Notes under the pieces: model-generated
Databases searched by the model: none
The model's input: only the letters and a program-made list of their open reading frames with translations
What the model was told of the DNA's origin: nothing
Made by a program: the position numbers and the translations under genes
Assembly (NCBI RefSeq): GCF_007655135.1
Contig: NC_045127.1
Span: forward strand, 20,130,199-20,194,198
Direction: 5' to 3'
Source of the DNA: Punica granatum
Taxonomy: Eukaryota > Streptophyta > Magnoliopsida > Myrtales > Lythraceae
DNA: 64,000 nt
Shown here: positions 61,204 to 64,000 of the stretch, one piece after another
How the letters are laid out: the number at the start of each line of letters is the position of its first letter
Position numbering within the stretch: position 1 is the stretch's first letter

Positions 61204-62702
61204 ACCTAGAACACCATGACCAACAAGAGGAATGATAAGGAAGTTGTACTTGTGGTTGCTGCTTCTTCTAGTAAGACTGGTAAAAAGAAGAAAAGTGCTC
61301 TATCCCTCCGTCACCAGCAATGGTCTCCATGAACAAGTTTGCTGCGGATAAGGGGAATTGTTTTTAATGTGGCAATGATGGGTACTGGAAGGAATCGTTG
61401 AAGGCAAACAACGGAAAGAAACCTTCAGAAGGTATGTCTATCTCTTGTTATGTTAGTTCCAATGGTTCATTTGGCTAATCTACCGCTTGGGGTCTTGATA
61501 CTGGTGCGAGCTCTCATGTTTGTACCTCTATGCAGGAGCTAGCAAGTAGTAGGGTTCTCGGAAGGAGTGAGGTCTGCCTGAAGATCGGTAATGGAGGAAA
61601 TGTTATGGCCAAAGCTGTGGGGTCGACTTCGTTATGTCTGGATGGACACGTTTTATTTGTAGATCGTGTTTTAGTTTTTACTAAACGCCTATTGGAACAT
61701 AATTTATGTTTCTAGTTTGACTAGGAGTGGATATTTGTTTGATTTTAAATATATTTGCAATATTTATTATGGTAATAAAGTTGTTGGCATTAATTATTTA
61801 CACGATGGTCTTTATTATATTAAAGCTAGAAATGAGAAGCTTCCGAGCACTAGCCTGATTGAGATTGATATCGTATGTGAATCTACTCCAAGTCTAAAAC
61901 AACTTTGCCACCTTCGACTAGGACATGTTGCAAAAGATAGGATAAGTAAATTGGAGAAGATGAGACTTATAGCTCTATAAGGTTCTGAACCTAATCCGAC
62001 TTGTGAGTTTTGTCTTCAAGGCAAGATAACTAGAACTCTGTTTGTAGGACAAATGGAGAGGGCTAAAGAAGTTCTAGAACTCATACGTAGCGATGTGTGT
62101 GGACCATTTAGCGAAATAGCTAGGGATGATTATTCTTACTTCATCACATTTACTGATGATTACTCACAGTATGAGTTTACTTATCTTTTGAAGTATAAAC
62201 ATGAATCCTTTGAAAAGTTCAAGGAACTCAAAGCTAAAGTAGAGAAACAAAAAGGGAAGAGCATCAAAGCTCTTTGATCTGATCGAGGAGGTGAGTACTT
62301 AAATACTAAGTTTGATGACTTCCTAAAGGAATACGATATTGTTTCTCAATTAACTCCACTAGGAAACCACAGTTGAATGTAGTTTCTGAGAGGAGAAACC
62401 GCACTTTATTGGACATGGTTTGGTCTATGATGAGCTATACAGATCTCCCCATTTCAATGTGGAGATATAAGCTGCTGACTGCATGTTACTTGCTGAACAA
62501 GATTCCAATAAAGTCAGTCTCTACCACTCCATATGAGGGGTGGACGAGTAAGACATATAGTCTTAAGCACGTTAAGATATGAGATTGTCCTGCGTTCATT
62601 AAGAAGCATAAGACTGATAAGTTGGAAACCCGGTTCGAAAAAGGCAGGTTTATTGGATACTCAAGTGACAACCTTCGATACTATTTCTACCTCCCTACTA
62701 AG
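61204..62702 (+). pseudogene. Decayed Copia gag-protease-integrase
   Basis: In order: gag remnant from ATG 61213; protease DTGASSHVC near 61500; pre-integrase LRLGHVAKDRISKLEKM near 61920; integrase core with SDVCGPF, FITFTDDYSQYEF, DRGGEY (near 62281) and ERRNRTLLDM (near 62390), then the segment FEKGRFIGYSS near 62640. Stop codons (for example 61713, 61978, 62275, 62579) and shifts break the frame. It is cut at 62702 by an LTR of the long-LTR family. Confidence 0.88.
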
Positions 62703-63697
62703 TGTCAGCACCCCGTTTTGGCTCACCCATTCAAGCATTGTATATCAGCAATGATTCAGGCAACGACTTGAGTATTGATACAAAAGAAAGCTCAACAGAG
62801 CAAGAAATTACTATTCACCCTCAAGTCAGTAGAGTCAAGCGGATGACATGGACAAACAGCAGAAGAACTTCTTTGGTCATCAAAAGCCAACAGAGTGACT
62901 AGATAGCTCAACAATGTCCAAAATCGACATTTTCAGTATATCACATGGACAATCCTATTTTTCGATAGTTCGCTCGACTATCGGAAGATAGCCAATATTG
63001 GATTCCAAAAATCCACTCCAATGCCAAACATATGAAAAGTGTCTTCAAACACATTTTGCGAATCATCTGCTTTATACATAATAACTTTATGTACACAGAC
63101 AACCTTTCAGTGAAAGTAAAAAAATGCCGGTTTCTCAGAGAAAAGTTAATTCCAAATGTCAGATGCGGCCATGCCCTACAATTATACAGAGCATGAGCAT
63201 TGCTTCAGATTGTTCTTCGGAAGTCACGCAGACATCTCGAATGACTCCCGAACGGCAAAACAAGCATACCCCTTAACGAAAAACCATATCCCGATACCGC
63301 TCTAACAGAAAATCGGCAAACCAAGTTAGCCATGCATTACCCCAAAAACTACAGCGGACAGATGCAATTTGGCAAATCAGACTGCAATATCCCTTTCAGT
63401 TTCCCGAGTGACCTTCGAATGACAGACAAGACTGTTTTCAATGGAAATTCATAACCGGAGGTCCTTTTTATGGAAACTTGACACCGGAAGGTTGGCCAAT
63501 CCAGTGCCTCTTATCCCGAGGCTCAATGTGAAATCCTAAAATGGAATCTCACAACTCATCTAGACCTCCTGAGCAATGCTTTAAAGGTCTCAGACGCACT
63601 TTTCATGTCCTTAGAGGTCCAATCTCGACAAACAGAGATCACAGTGATCTCCGGAGCTCCTAAGCAACTCAGAAAGCAATCTGTGAAATCTAGTTTC
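62703..63697 (+). mobile_element. Truncated LTR of the long-LTR family
   Basis: Begins TGTCAGCACC and matches the first ~1.0 kb of the LTR at 26609, more divergent than the two LTRs of the 16.5-kb element are from each other. Stops where a Copia LTR starts at 63698, so the Copia is likely inserted in it. Confidence 0.85.
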
Positions 63698-64000
63698 TGT
63701 TGGGAATTGGTGTATGCCCTAGAGGCAATCTGTCATCAATTCTGTAATATGACATATATTTCATTATAGTACGAGGCATTTATGTTATTGTGTGGGTTGC
63801 GCTGAATATTAATTTTACACAATAACGTCCTTGGAATAGTAGGTTCAACAGGCATCAAGTGTGACTTGATTGTGAGATCCTATAATGACTGAACACTATT
63901 CCTAAATGTCCCTAGTCAAAGTATTATCGTTAATTAGGACAACGATAATGCGGTTAGACTAGTGTGGGTGTAGATTGATGACCAAATCTCACAGGTCATG
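63698..64000 (+). mobile_element. Copia LTR running off the window
   Basis: TGTTGGGAATTGGTGTATGC start and an LTR body matching 51130-51430. It extends beyond the window end, so it may belong to a complete element. Confidence 0.85.

Overview
This window is nuclear DNA of a flowering plant. The first ~10.7 kb carries three ordinary spliced eudicot genes. The remaining ~53 kb holds almost only transposable elements. The order of the three genes (CID5/CID6-type PABC-interacting protein, type-II DnaJ protein, SPOC/TFIIS-central-domain protein) matches, from memory, the Arabidopsis At5g25540-At5g25530-At5g25520 block. A retrotransposon-borne protein with a plant DUF7745-like pattern resembles families I recall as abundant in pomegranate (Punica, Myrtales). 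A woody eudicot of that kind is a reasonable guess, but only a guess.

0-10.9 kb: the CID gene (+, 2 exons), the DnaJ gene (+, 3 exons, with a probable GC-AG first intron) and, convergent to them, the SPOC/TFIIS gene (-, 4 coding exons plus a likely 5'UTR intron). A 284-bp Mutator-like MITE with a 10-bp target duplication lies between the convergent 3' ends. 10.9-19.4 kb: small non-autonomous elements with visible ends. These are two related ~0.85-kb fold-back elements, a 658-bp solo LTR (TSD GATAG), a 1,148-bp hAT-like element with a perfect 8-bp TSD, a second hAT-like element, and an imperfect ~200-bp tandem repeat.

19.4-64 kb: a deep nest of LTR retrotransposons. The substrate is decayed Copia sequence, whose LTR begins at 20304. 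Into that LTR went a minus-strand solo LTR (20320-47949, TSD GGTGT). Inside it sits a truncated minus-strand relative (about 22530-45143). Inside the LTR of that relative sits a young, complete plus-strand element (26609-43063, TSD ATGGG). The young element has very long LTRs (3,701 and 5,499 bp), a PBS, a PPT, a 56-bp x13 tandem array and one recognisable ORF, a frameshifted DUF7745-like protein. No reverse transcriptase or integrase is visible, so it is a large non-autonomous (LARD-type) element. Further solo LTRs lie at 47974-51129 (TSD ATCTG) and 51748-57184 (TSD TGTAT). A Gypsy gag-protease fragment with ~450-bp inverted ends occupies 57297-60804. Decayed Copia pol and two more LTR pieces fill the right edge.

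The most unusual items are the non-autonomous element family with its own ORF and nested insertion history, the inverted (snap-back-like) Gypsy block, and the GC-AG intron in the DnaJ gene. I saw no tRNA, rRNA, CRISPR or organelle sequence.
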